From Microscillaceae bacterium (GTDB taxonomy: Bacteria > Bacteroidota > Bacteroidia > Cytophagales > Microscillaceae), in contig DMXI01000089.1 in assembly GCA_003483885.1 (NCBI GenBank), positions 1-28,291 of the forward strand: a stretch of 28,291 nt of DNA. Direction: 5' to 3'. A program made the translations under genes and the position numbers. Positions 8,524 through 16,859 of the stretch are shown here, piece after piece; positions within the stretch are counted from its first letter, which is position 1, and each line of letters starts with the position of its first letter. The notes below the pieces were generated by a model. That model was not told the origin of the DNA and ran no database searches. It worked only from the letters and a program-made list of their open reading frames with translations.

Positions 8524-8554
8524 TTTGCCAAGTTTATGAGACTTCTTATATTTG
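8524..8554 (+). promoter_or_regulatory. Bacteroidota primary-sigma promoter for the Rpn-like gene
   Basis: TTTG at 8524-8527, a 19-nt spacer and TATATTTG at 8547-8554 are an exact match to the Bacteroidota consensus TTTG-N19-21-TAnnTTTG. The -7 element ends only 7 nt before the ATG at 8562, so the transcript would have almost no 5' leader. Confidence 0.55.
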
Positions 8555-8561
8555 GTTACTT

Positions 8562-9155
8562 ATGGCGAATGACTACGACAAAATATTTAAAGAAAACATT
8601 CAAGCAATTTTTCCTAGTTTAAGCAGAAGATACCTGGGAATTGAAGTGGCTAAAAGTGAACCTATCAAAGACAAACTCCAAAAAACCATTGAGCGAGAAG
8701 CCGACTTTTTACAAAAGGTCACAACCACCAAAGGAGAACAACTGATTGTGCATTTGGAGTTTCAAAGTAATGATGATCCCAAAATGCTGGAACGTATGCG
8801 ACTCTATCACGCTTTGATCAAACAAAAATACGATTTTCCCATTCGGCAGTTTGTAATTTACTTGGGCAAGAAAACATCGGCTATGCAAACCCAACTGAAG
8901 CCCTCTGAGATATTTACAGGGTTTGAGTTACTGGATTTACAAACTTTTGATTATCAGGATTTAGTAAACGCAGATGTCCCAGAAGAGGTTATTTTAGCGA
9001 TTTTGAGTAATTTTGATGACAAGGAGGCTTCAAACGTCTTGATGCAAATAATTCAACGGTTAAAAGAACTAAGCACCTCACCTGTTACGTTAAAAAAGTA
9101 TACTTACCATCTATTAACGCTGGCAAGGTTGAGAAATTTAGCTCCAATTACCTAA
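8562..9155 (+). CDS. Rpn-family PD-(D/E)xK nuclease, cut short by an in-frame stop
   Basis: This 197-aa protein belongs to the Rpn / transposase-like group of PD-(D/E)xK nucleases. The N-terminus DYDKIFKENIQ is typical. The nuclease core is visible as D48 in READFLQKV and the HLEFQS strand with E66 and Q68, the E-x-Q variant of the (D/E)xK motif, followed by ERMRLY. The helical domain after it ends in LRNLAPIT at a TAA (9153-9155). In relatives I know, the chain continues from LRNL into a linker with a TYD motif and a C-terminal helical module. Here that continuation is present in the same frame after the stop, beginning 15 bp later. So this is either a nonsense-truncated gene or a naturally split pair. 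Rpn proteins in E. coli are DNases with roles in recombination and phage defence. Catalytic residues look intact. Confidence 0.8.
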   Translation: MANDYDKIFKENIQAIFPSLSRRYLGIEVAKSEPIKDKLQKTIEREADFLQKVTTTKGEQLIVHLEFQSNDDPKMLERMRLYHALIKQKYDFPIRQFVIYLGKKTSAMQTQLKPSEIFTGFELLDLQTFDYQDLVNADVPEEVILAILSNFDDKEASNVLMQIIQRLKELSTSPVTLKKYTYHLLTLARLRNLAPIT

Positions 9156-9170
9156 CAAACTTTAAATGAT

Positions 9171-9332
9171 ATGGCCATTACTTACGACATTAAAAAAGAC
9201 CCTTTATTCCAAGAAGGCGCAAAACAGGCTACATTTGAGATTGCTTTGAATATGAAAAAGGCAGGTTTTTCTACCGAGGATATCATCAAAGCTACTGGCC
9301 TTACCAAAGATGAAATAGATAGACTTTCGTAG
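9171..9332 (+). CDS. Separated C-terminal module of the Rpn-family protein
   Basis: This 53-aa reading frame starts at an ATG five codons after the stop of the nuclease gene and in the same frame. It opens with MAITYDIKKDPLFQEG and ends with a helical unit, GFSTEDIIKATGLTKDEIDRL, the usual C-terminal tail of Bacteroidota Rpn/transposase-like proteins. With the stop read through, the joined protein would be 256 aa. Two explanations fit: the remains of a nonsense mutation, or a separately translated small protein. In E. coli rpn genes an internal start yields a short C-terminal protein (RpnS) that inhibits the full-length toxin, so independent translation from this ATG has a precedent. No Shine-Dalgarno site is visible, but none is expected. 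A strong hairpin lies 58 bp downstream. Confidence 0.65.
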   Translation: MAITYDIKKDPLFQEGAKQATFEIALNMKKAGFSTEDIIKATGLTKDEIDRLS

Positions 9333-9389
9333 GATAACTGCCTAACTAAGATAAAAGAATCTAAAAAGCACATACACAGTATATTTTAA

Positions 9390-9427
9390 ACAAGAAAAGC
9401 TTCTCAACCTTGAGAAGCTTTTCTTGT
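9390..9427. terminator. Bidirectional terminator between the Rpn module and AsmA-like gene
   Basis: An 18-bp perfect stem (9390-9407 with 9410-9427) has a nominal 2-nt loop, with T-rich arms in both orientations. It lies between convergent genes and probably serves both. Confidence 0.9.
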
Positions 9428-9443
9428 AAAGAGTCATCAATAC

Positions 9444-12400
9444 TTATTTCTTTTTATTCAAATTATCTACCTTGGTTTTAGCATCATCTAGTACCTTTTG
9501 GCGTTGAGTTTCGGCCCCGGTAAGAATAGAATTGGCTTGGGTAAAGCGTTGCTGAAACTGATGCTCTGCTTTGGAATAAGCCTTTTGCTTAAGTTTAGTG
9601 GCCGTTTTTTCGGCTACTTTTCTGGCGGCAGCTTTTAACAATGGATTTTTTACTTCTTTGAGTTTATCTTCAATAAACTTATTGTATTCAGCGTCAGCCT
9701 GTTTTTTGGCTTCATCCATTTTCTTACGAGCTTCGGCTTTGGCTGCGTCCATTTTCTTGCGAGCGTCAGCCATAATCTCATCTGCTCTCTTTTGGGCATC
9801 TGCCAGAATTTGTTTGGCTTTATCTTTACCCTCTTCTATTTTATCATCCACCACTTTTTTCACAGTGTTGGTCACACTACTACCAATCACCTTCACTTTA
9901 GGGTCATTAATTTCACCTGTGATACCCAGTTTTACATTTACTCGATCTGAGTTGTCAAAATTGACACCCGCCAAGCGGCCAATGGCGTTGGTAGCATTTT
10001 GACCAATTTTGCCTTTCGGAGCATCAATATCCACTTTAAAATCAAGTAAACCATCTACCCCGTTGCTACCGCGTACATTTAAGTTATAGTTACCCACCTT
10101 GATATCAAAAGGCTTATAAGTCATTTGTCCGTTTTTGATCTCAGTCTGAATATTTACGCCTGCAATTTTTAGCTCTCTCAACTCCTGAATACCCGTAACC
10201 ATACTCAAACTCCTCAACATACCCGAGCCTTTTACTTCAGTATTGGTCAAGTTTAGTGAACCAGAACCATTCAACGAATTATCCAACAGAGGAGTCATAT
10301 ATTGCGAAAGTCCTCCTTTGATTTTAAGATCGGTAGAAAGAAATCCCGTAATGTTTTTGGCCATTGGAATGAGCTTTTTCACCATTGAGAAACTCGAGTG
10401 AGCCTTGCCAATAGACAAACGTTTGATGTTCATATTGAAATCATACTTTGGATGGGTAATATCGTAGGTATCATAAGCGCCACTCATCGTAAAACCACCT
10501 TCGAGCATATTAAACTTCAGCCCGTTCAAAATTACTCGGCCATCCTTTACTACAATTTTACCCTTTACATTTTTAATCTGTAAATCCTCATAGTCTATTT
10601 CGCCAATGGTAGAGTTAAGCACAAAATCAATATTTTTGGGTACTTCTACCAAAGTCACCTCGTCGCTTATGAGCGTATCGGGGGTTGTTTTTGGAGTTCC
10701 TGAGGTTTGCGTACCTGTGCTACCCGAAGAACTACTGCCTGCTTCACCTTCGGTGCTGGTCATCCACTCATCCACAATAAATTTATTGGAGTTAAAAACC
10801 ACATCTCCTTTGATGGTATGCTGCTTAAAAATATAAGGGATATAATTAGAGATTGTTCCAGACGCGTGAATGTCGCTTTTACCCAAAAAACCATCAAATT
10901 TTTCAAGTGTAATTGTCTTAGGAGTAAACTTGGTAATGGCTTCTGTGATTTTGAAACCCTGCGGTAAGTCTTCTTTGCTCACGAATGAAAAGTTGTTCAC
11001 ATCAATCTCTCCACTGGTTGGAAGCTTGTCATATTCCTCTTTGTCAATGTAAGACATCTTGCCCGAGGTAGTTACATCTGCATCAATAATTCCAGCGAGG
11101 GTCATTCCCTTTAGTGGATAAATATGTGTGATTTTGGTCAAATCCAGCACCCCTTTCATACGGGCGTCATAAGTAATATCAGCAAAGTTTTCTACAGTGG
11201 CAGTTACCTTAAATGGTTTACCATCCAGATCCCAACTCAAATCTTTTACGACTACTTTGGAGTCTTTATAATCTCCTGTGGTATTGGTTACCGAGGCATC
11301 CAGCGTGAGCTTATCCAATGCATCGGGGTATTCTTTGGTTTTTACATAACCATTGCGCAAAGTCATATTGGCGACTAAGTTAGGCATTGTGGAGGCGTTA
11401 TATACTCCCTTGGCAGTAGCATTGAGGCCAAAAATCCCTCGTACCGTGGCTGGCATTGGAAACATCTTACCCAAATCGGCCAAATTCAATTGAGCCTTTA
11501 CGTTGGCATCTATCTTAAAGTTAGACAATCCTTCCACGCGTGCTTTGGCATCTATGGGGTTATTGCCCAAGTCCATATGGAATTTCTTCAGGTTTACCAA
11601 GGTTTTTTCCAAGTCACTGGTTTTGTTTTCGATGGTTACATCTACATTGATGTTATTGACTGGAGTAGGTAAGTCGGGGTACTGGAAAAGCGCATCGGCT
11701 ACATTGAAATTGAAATTGAAGGCGGGATACAGCTTTTGCTTTTCGCTATAAGTTCCTTTTACAAAACCATCAAAGGCAAACTTACCCTGGGTTTTCATTT
11801 TTTTGAACTCTTCCATCTCAGTATACACCCCAGGTATCAACGATAGCACATTTTTAAACTCGTTTTCTTTGGCGGCATATTTCACATCCATCTTGATGTC
11901 TTCTCCTGCCATTTGCACAAAACCATCAAAGCTAAAGACAAATTCGTTGACCTTGATGGAGTTTTTCTTGAAGGTAAATTTATTCTTCTCCAAGTCCATA
12001 TTGAGCGTAAGGTCAATATCAATGGATTTGTTTTCTACATAATTGGTGTTTTGGTAACCAAAATCAATTTTATCTACCGTAGTCTTGGTTTTTAAGTCAA
12101 ATATAGCCTGAGTAAAATTACCGCTTCCTTTGTGGGTGAGGTTTTTGATGCTGGCAAACATGGGCGTGGCCTCATCAGCGTAGGTAACTTGAGCGTTCTT
12201 GATTTGCCAACGTTTAATGCCAATATTAAAATTGGTGGTAGTAGTATCTTGCTTTTTATCGTCGGGTTTAGGGGTTTCTTTTGTGGTAGTATCCGCCTTG
12301 GCAATATCCCAATTGGGAGTACCATCTTTGAGCACTTTGGCGTAAATTTTAGGCGAATCCAGGTAAATACCCCTGACCTTAATTTGGCTTCCAGTAATTA

Positions 12401-12749
12401 CACTCCACACATCTACTTCTACTTCAAAATCTTTGACAGAGGCCAATGTATCACCCTTGAAACGATCCTTGCCTACGATACCAAATTCTTCCAGCGAAAC
12501 GGTAATGTTAGGGAAGTTGCTAAACATACTCAACCCAAATTTGTCGATATCGAAATACACATGGGCATTGACCGATTTGGCGATTTCTTCGTCGATTTTG
12601 GCTTTGATGTCTTTCTTAAAAATGATAGGCACCAAAATACCGATCAAAATCAATAGCAAAAAGAATCCGCCAAAGATGAAAATCGATCGCTTGATCCATT
12701 TGCGTAAAGTACTTTTCTTTTTTTTAGGTTCTTGACTTTCGTTACTCAT
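9444..12749 (-). CDS. AsmA-like inner-membrane protein with C-terminal coiled coil
   Basis: This 1101-aa envelope protein has a Lys-rich N-terminus, one membrane helix (about residues 23-45, FIFGGFFLLLILIGILVPII) and a very long beta-rich periplasmic region. The AsmA signature follows the helix: IDEEIAKSVNAHVYFDIDKFGLSMFSNFP is split over residues about 52-81, then SVKDFEVEVDVWSV and LDSPKIYAKVLKDG-NWDI. AsmA/YhdP-type proteins form bridge-like grooves thought to move phospholipids between membranes. Low-complexity Thr/Ser/Gly linkers occur at about residues 155-170 and 670-690. From about residue 966 the chain becomes an Ala/Lys/Asp-rich coiled coil containing AQKRADEIMADARKK-type repeats, not part of the usual AsmA fold. 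It is divergent from the 13071 gene with a 321-bp spacer and converges on the Rpn module. The lipid-transport role is family knowledge. Confidence 0.88.
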   Translation of the reverse strand: MSNESQEPKKKKSTLRKWIKRSIFIFGGFFLLLILIGILVPIIFKKDIKAKIDEEIAKSVNAHVYFDIDKFGLSMFSNFPNITVSLEEFGIVGKDRFKGDTLASVKDFEVEVDVWSVITGSQIKVRGIYLDSPKIYAKVLKDGTPNWDIAKADTTTKETPKPDDKKQDTTTTNFNIGIKRWQIKNAQVTYADEATPMFASIKNLTHKGSGNFTQAIFDLKTKTTVDKIDFGYQNTNYVENKSIDIDLTLNMDLEKNKFTFKKNSIKVNEFVFSFDGFVQMAGEDIKMDVKYAAKENEFKNVLSLIPGVYTEMEEFKKMKTQGKFAFDGFVKGTYSEKQKLYPAFNFNFNVADALFQYPDLPTPVNNINVDVTIENKTSDLEKTLVNLKKFHMDLGNNPIDAKARVEGLSNFKIDANVKAQLNLADLGKMFPMPATVRGIFGLNATAKGVYNASTMPNLVANMTLRNGYVKTKEYPDALDKLTLDASVTNTTGDYKDSKVVVKDLSWDLDGKPFKVTATVENFADITYDARMKGVLDLTKITHIYPLKGMTLAGIIDADVTTSGKMSYIDKEEYDKLPTSGEIDVNNFSFVSKEDLPQGFKITEAITKFTPKTITLEKFDGFLGKSDIHASGTISNYIPYIFKQHTIKGDVVFNSNKFIVDEWMTSTEGEAGSSSSGSTGTQTSGTPKTTPDTLISDEVTLVEVPKNIDFVLNSTIGEIDYEDLQIKNVKGKIVVKDGRVILNGLKFNMLEGGFTMSGAYDTYDITHPKYDFNMNIKRLSIGKAHSSFSMVKKLIPMAKNITGFLSTDLKIKGGLSQYMTPLLDNSLNGSGSLNLTNTEVKGSGMLRSLSMVTGIQELRELKIAGVNIQTEIKNGQMTYKPFDIKVGNYNLNVRGSNGVDGLLDFKVDIDAPKGKIGQNATNAIGRLAGVNFDNSDRVNVKLGITGEINDPKVKVIGSSVTNTVKKVVDDKIEEGKDKAKQILADAQKRADEIMADARKKMDAAKAEARKKMDEAKKQADAEYNKFIEDKLKEVKNPLLKAAARKVAEKTATKLKQKAYSKAEHQFQQRFTQANSILTGAETQRQKVLDDAKTKVDNLNKKK

Positions 12750-13070
12750 AACCCTTATTGATTTGGTTTTTAGGTTGATATGTTGGTAAATCGAATGACT
12801 AAATATACACTAATTTCAGGTGGAATTTAAAAAGAGTGTGTGGGCAAATTTAAATTTTTTTGATGAGGAATCCCCAAATTTTATTGGGATTAGAAAAAAT
12901 GGTTTTTGTTTGTCAATACGAGCGAACAAATGGGTTTGCTTCTGCCTGCAAAATAAAGTAAGTAATTATGACTCAGGGACTATGATTTTAAGCGCCTAAA
13001 GTTTGAAATCAAACGTTGTACATTCCCAAAAAAAGTACTACCTTAAAGAAGAAAATAAATAATTTAAGTG
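12750..13070. promoter_or_regulatory. Divergent intergenic region between the AsmA-like and orphan genes
   Basis: This is 321 bp of AT-rich non-coding DNA that must hold two divergent promoters. For the plus gene, TTG at 13016-13018, a 20-nt spacer and TACCTTAA at 13039-13046 give a weak match (4 of 6 specified bases in the -7 element). For the minus gene, TATATTTA lies on the minus strand near 12800-12810 without a convincing -33 partner. I see no hairpin, riboswitch or small gene here. Confidence 0.35.
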
Positions 13071-16000
13071 ATGAATCGATCCTTTACCAAACAACCCACA
13101 AAATCAAATAATAAGCAACACTCTTCAGCAAACAAGTCTGACGCTGGACGTAGTTATCCCGCGCAGACAAAACATCCATTGGCATCTGTGCTTGGCAATG
13201 GTGTGGCCGAAGTACTCCCCCCTACTAATGCTGGATTTCAAATCCCTCTTCAGGCTACTAAAAGCAGTAAGCAATCATTGGTATTTCCTAAACCAAAACC
13301 AGAACCCCATGATTTACTGGGAGATTTGACCGATTTGGTGGAGCTACACAAAGATCAAAGCATTTTGGACCAAGGAGAACAACTATTGAAGGATAGCCTT
13401 GACAAAAAAGACGCTCAACAAATGCGTAAGCTGCACGAGAAGCGTGGCAGACTTGCCAAAACAATAGAAAAACTTGATAAAAGGGTAAAGTCCCGTGCTG
13501 AAAAGTTTACAAAACCTGCTGAAAAAACCAGGAAAAAAGCAGAAGATTTACTGAAAAAACTCCAAAAAAAGGCCAAAGATGACAAACTGGGGAAATACTA
13601 TATGGCAAGAGCTTTTATGACCCTAAGTGAGCTATATGATACAAAAAATACGCTTCTTGCCGGATACGATGCTCGCCGCGAAAAGGTAAATGTGCTTATT
13701 GATGAGTTAAATGAGAAAAAGAAAGTATTCAATGCCAAAAACCAAGAGATCAAGGCAATCAAAGATAAGCAGTTTGAAGCATTACAACAGCAAGAGAATA
13801 AAGGAGGATTGAGCCCAGCGTTTATTGCGCTACGCCAAAAGTACTTTTCTAAAGATGCGAAGCAACAAAAAGGGGCATTTATCAGAAAATTGCCCGATGC
13901 TTTAGAAACAAAATCTTTGGATGGGTTGTCTATGACGAATAAGGGAGACTATATGCGTACAGGGCGCTTGGTCAATAATAAGGTGCATGCCCTGATTCAT
14001 GGCACAGATCAGGTGCTGAAGAGCAGAAAAATAAAACCAGAAGAACTAGAATCATACGTAGACTTTGGCCAACAAACACCTGAGTTTGAAACCAAAAAAC
14101 AGCATACGGATGGGTTGAATGATTTAATTCTCAAGTATGAGAAATTTTTGAATACGCATAATGACTTATTGACTGACATTACTAGTCATGATCTCGATAA
14201 GTTTAAGAAATTTCATAGAGCCTACCTCGAGAACAAGGCACAAGGGAAAGATAAACAAGTGGTGAAAGAGGTTCCCGAAGAAAAAGTGCATAAAAAACAA
14301 CCCCAAGACATTGCCCGCATTTTACTAAAAGCTTTTCTATCGCCTGATGCTGCCGAACTAGAGATGAACAAGCACCGAGCAAAATATAGCTTGACGTTTG
14401 AGTGGCAAAATTTTTTGTTACAAGATAAAACTTTGGATCAAGTCAAAACTCCTTCAGTAGAAGAGCTACAAGCCATCATTCAATACGCTATGACTAGTAG
14501 CCTGGACAATGAAGATAAAATGCACCTGGTCATGTTTATCATGAAGTTTATCAAAAATGAGGTGAAACTATCAAAAGTATTTGGCAATAAGTTCGAAGAC
14601 ACCCAAAAAGTAGATGTGGGCGAATATAAAGGAGCCATTGGTGATATGGGCTATAAGCGAGGTAAAGGAAAAGGCAAATATTTAGAGAAAAAATCGCCCA
14701 GAAGTGAATTTATTACCAGTTTTCTAGAGCAGCATTACATAAAAGATAAACCGAGTGTGTTTGATCACCTTGGCTTGGCGTTACGAAACCATGGGTTGAT
14801 CACCGATTTCCATCAGGGCATTTCAGCCATTATGCAGAAAAAGATTGTAGACCCTGCTAACAAGCGAAAACAACGACGCGAAACCGGCGTCATTCCAAAA
14901 TATAGCCCTCCTGCTACCTTAAACGAGAAAAAATTAGGTTTTCCAAAACCCTTTAAAGACACTGCCAAAAACACTCGAAAAGCTGTAAATGACAGCGAAC
15001 AGAAAAAAGGTAAACTTACTCCTGCCTTTGACGATGCCAAGAGAGCAGACGATGTGTTGCAGGATGCTATCACAGAGGCTACCCGAAAGAAAATCATAAC
15101 ATCGCCAAGAGATCCTGATAAGGAATTTATTAACCCAAGTCGTTTACAATATCTTCGAGAGGAGGGATACTGGCAATATTACAGCGACAACTTCTTATCA
15201 AATCCTGAAAGGGCGACCGAGGCTTTTGGGGCACATTATAGAACCAAGAATGAGTTTTTGAACGCTCTTGCCCGCAATGGTATCTTACAAACGCCTTATC
15301 AACATCTAGACCCATCGGTATTGGGTGGCAATGGGGCCTTGGAAGACTTAGACCCAGACAAAATACACGAAGGTTTACGAGATGAAGTGATTGGCATACT
15401 AGCCAAGGACTTATTGGAGGCTACTGGGTATAAATCATACTTAAGCCATATCACGAATAAATTTGGTAAAAACCCTTATATAATAGGAACGTTGGCCTCG
15501 GGGCTGGCCACCACAATATGGGCAATGCGTAAAGAGCTTTTTGTACCTGGCAACTTTCAACCCTTTGAGCATTCTACGCTGATACCAGATGTACCACTTG
15601 ATTTTCTCAAAATGAAGTTTTGGAAACATCCTTCCAGTGCAGGAGGCTTTTCGTTTGATAAAAACGAATTGTCGCACAAGCTTATGTTTGGGAAACAAGA
15701 CTTTGCCGGAGAAAGCTCACTATTTACCAATTATCCAGGTACTGGAGCGCAATTGTACCGTAGGACACCCATGGCAGGTTTGGAGGGCAAACTACCTACC
15801 AGCTATTTAGGCTATCAGTTGGCCTACGAACGTTTGGTAAACAAAGGTGGAAAAACACACAGCCACACTCAAGCCAAATTGTATGCGATGTACAAAGGGA
15901 TTCTACCTATGAGGTTCCTTGAGAAGAGTCAACTTAATTTTGGAAAAAAAGAAGAAGACTTGTTCCTCGCGCCTGAACAATTGTACCTAAGCCGCAAATT

Positions 16001-16514
16001 AGGCATAGATTCTTCGCAACAATACAAAAACCTAAAGCTATCGGGAAATGTAGAAATGATTTCTCATAATCTGGAAAATCCAATCAACTTCCTGAAGACA
16101 AAATTGGGGATAGACTATAAGCAAGCATTAGCTGGAGGGCAACTAGCTGCTGGAGGTTCCTACAACCGTTTGAGGCCAATTGGAGGAGGAAGTTCAATAT
16201 TGTTGCCGGGGCAAGCTCCACTAGTCAATGAGCAAACTTGGGATGTAAAACTTTCTTATAACCGTAATCAGGCCTTTAACCTAAAGGGCTTGAACATCAA
16301 TGCAAAATTTAACCTATCCAAAGATACGATCAATCAGTTAAATCCGGTATTCACGGGTGAGCTGGGTGTAGATTGGAAAGCCAAGTTGATAGATTTGAAA
16401 GCTACTTTCCAATACATTGGCAAATCCAATAATAAATCAGATTTTGGCATTTTGAATATTACACCTCCCAAAACCAATATACGATTGACTGCAATTATTA
16501 AATTAGGAAATTGA
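13071..16514 (+). CDS. Large orphan protein, 1147 aa, function unknown
   Basis: I do not recognise this protein. It has no signal peptide. The first 75 residues are polar and low-complexity (Lys, Ser, Asn, Gln, Pro), like an unstructured export or loading tag. Residues about 100-250 are highly charged and helical, probably coiled coil (RKKAEDLLKKLQKKAKDDK). Residues about 320-700 are mixed, Lys-rich and helical. One hydrophobic Gly/Ala segment, YIIGTLASGLATTIWAM, lies at about residues 803-819. The last 175 residues look like alternating amphipathic beta-strands rich in Gly, Asn and Tyr. The frame opens with GTG (13068) followed directly by ATG (13071); I take the ATG. It is transcribed alone, divergent from the AsmA-like gene. 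A toxin or contractile-injection cargo would fit the layout, but this is a guess. Confidence 0.8.
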   Translation: MNRSFTKQPTKSNNKQHSSANKSDAGRSYPAQTKHPLASVLGNGVAEVLPPTNAGFQIPLQATKSSKQSLVFPKPKPEPHDLLGDLTDLVELHKDQSILDQGEQLLKDSLDKKDAQQMRKLHEKRGRLAKTIEKLDKRVKSRAEKFTKPAEKTRKKAEDLLKKLQKKAKDDKLGKYYMARAFMTLSELYDTKNTLLAGYDARREKVNVLIDELNEKKKVFNAKNQEIKAIKDKQFEALQQQENKGGLSPAFIALRQKYFSKDAKQQKGAFIRKLPDALETKSLDGLSMTNKGDYMRTGRLVNNKVHALIHGTDQVLKSRKIKPEELESYVDFGQQTPEFETKKQHTDGLNDLILKYEKFLNTHNDLLTDITSHDLDKFKKFHRAYLENKAQGKDKQVVKEVPEEKVHKKQPQDIARILLKAFLSPDAAELEMNKHRAKYSLTFEWQNFLLQDKTLDQVKTPSVEELQAIIQYAMTSSLDNEDKMHLVMFIMKFIKNEVKLSKVFGNKFEDTQKVDVGEYKGAIGDMGYKRGKGKGKYLEKKSPRSEFITSFLEQHYIKDKPSVFDHLGLALRNHGLITDFHQGISAIMQKKIVDPANKRKQRRETGVIPKYSPPATLNEKKLGFPKPFKDTAKNTRKAVNDSEQKKGKLTPAFDDAKRADDVLQDAITEATRKKIITSPRDPDKEFINPSRLQYLREEGYWQYYSDNFLSNPERATEAFGAHYRTKNEFLNALARNGILQTPYQHLDPSVLGGNGALEDLDPDKIHEGLRDEVIGILAKDLLEATGYKSYLSHITNKFGKNPYIIGTLASGLATTIWAMRKELFVPGNFQPFEHSTLIPDVPLDFLKMKFWKHPSSAGGFSFDKNELSHKLMFGKQDFAGESSLFTNYPGTGAQLYRRTPMAGLEGKLPTSYLGYQLAYERLVNKGGKTHSHTQAKLYAMYKGILPMRFLEKSQLNFGKKEEDLFLAPEQLYLSRKLGIDSSQQYKNLKLSGNVEMISHNLENPINFLKTKLGIDYKQALAGGQLAAGGSYNRLRPIGGGSSILLPGQAPLVNEQTWDVKLSYNRNQAFNLKGLNINAKFNLSKDTINQLNPVFTGELGVDWKAKLIDLKATFQYIGKSNNKSDFGILNITPPKTNIRLTAIIKLGN

Positions 16515-16552
16515 TACTTTCTGGGGAGTATTTGGGAGTTAATATTGAGTGA

Positions 16553-16837
16553 TTAGCCTCTATGTAATGGAGTAAACGTAAAATAAACATCTTCACGATA
16601 TTCCTCATCCTGAATTTGGTTGAGGTAGTGAAAAGCTTTGTCAGGCTTTCCACGTTTTAACAGAAACCCATATAGGTGTCCTAGGTTTTGTTCTGGATGA
16701 TTATGTTTATGATGGGTATACTCAGCCAAATATCCTTCTTTGGTTAGCCATTTTAAATCTTCTTCATCCTCTTTATCTATAGATAAGAAATGAATCAACT
16801 CTGCTTTGGTTGGATTAAAGTCAAAAATTGTGATCAT
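16553..16837 (-). CDS. Small hypothetical protein
   Basis: This is a 94-aa soluble protein of no family I recognise: mostly helical, acidic in the middle (SIDKEDEEDLKWL), then His-rich (YTHHKHNHPEQN), with TPR-like character near the end (LYGFLLKRGKPDKAFHYLNQI). The open frame extends upstream to a GTG at 16966, but that part overlaps the end of the preceding minus-strand gene in another frame. The ATG at 16837 starts 22 bp after that gene's stop, the usual operon spacing. The two are probably co-transcribed. It could be an immunity-like or degenerate TPR protein; there is no evidence to decide. Confidence 0.6.
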   Translation of the reverse strand: MITIFDFNPTKAELIHFLSIDKEDEEDLKWLTKEGYLAEYTHHKHNHPEQNLGHLYGFLLKRGKPDKAFHYLNQIQDEEYREDVYFTFTPLHRG

Positions 16838-16859
16838 ATGGTTTCTGGTTTCATCGTCA

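Noticed and set aside
9598..12735. Several plus-strand open frames of 60-174 codons inside the AsmA-like gene
   Set aside because: They lie antisense to a 1101-codon gene with clear family motifs, have no recognisable domains and no independent start context.
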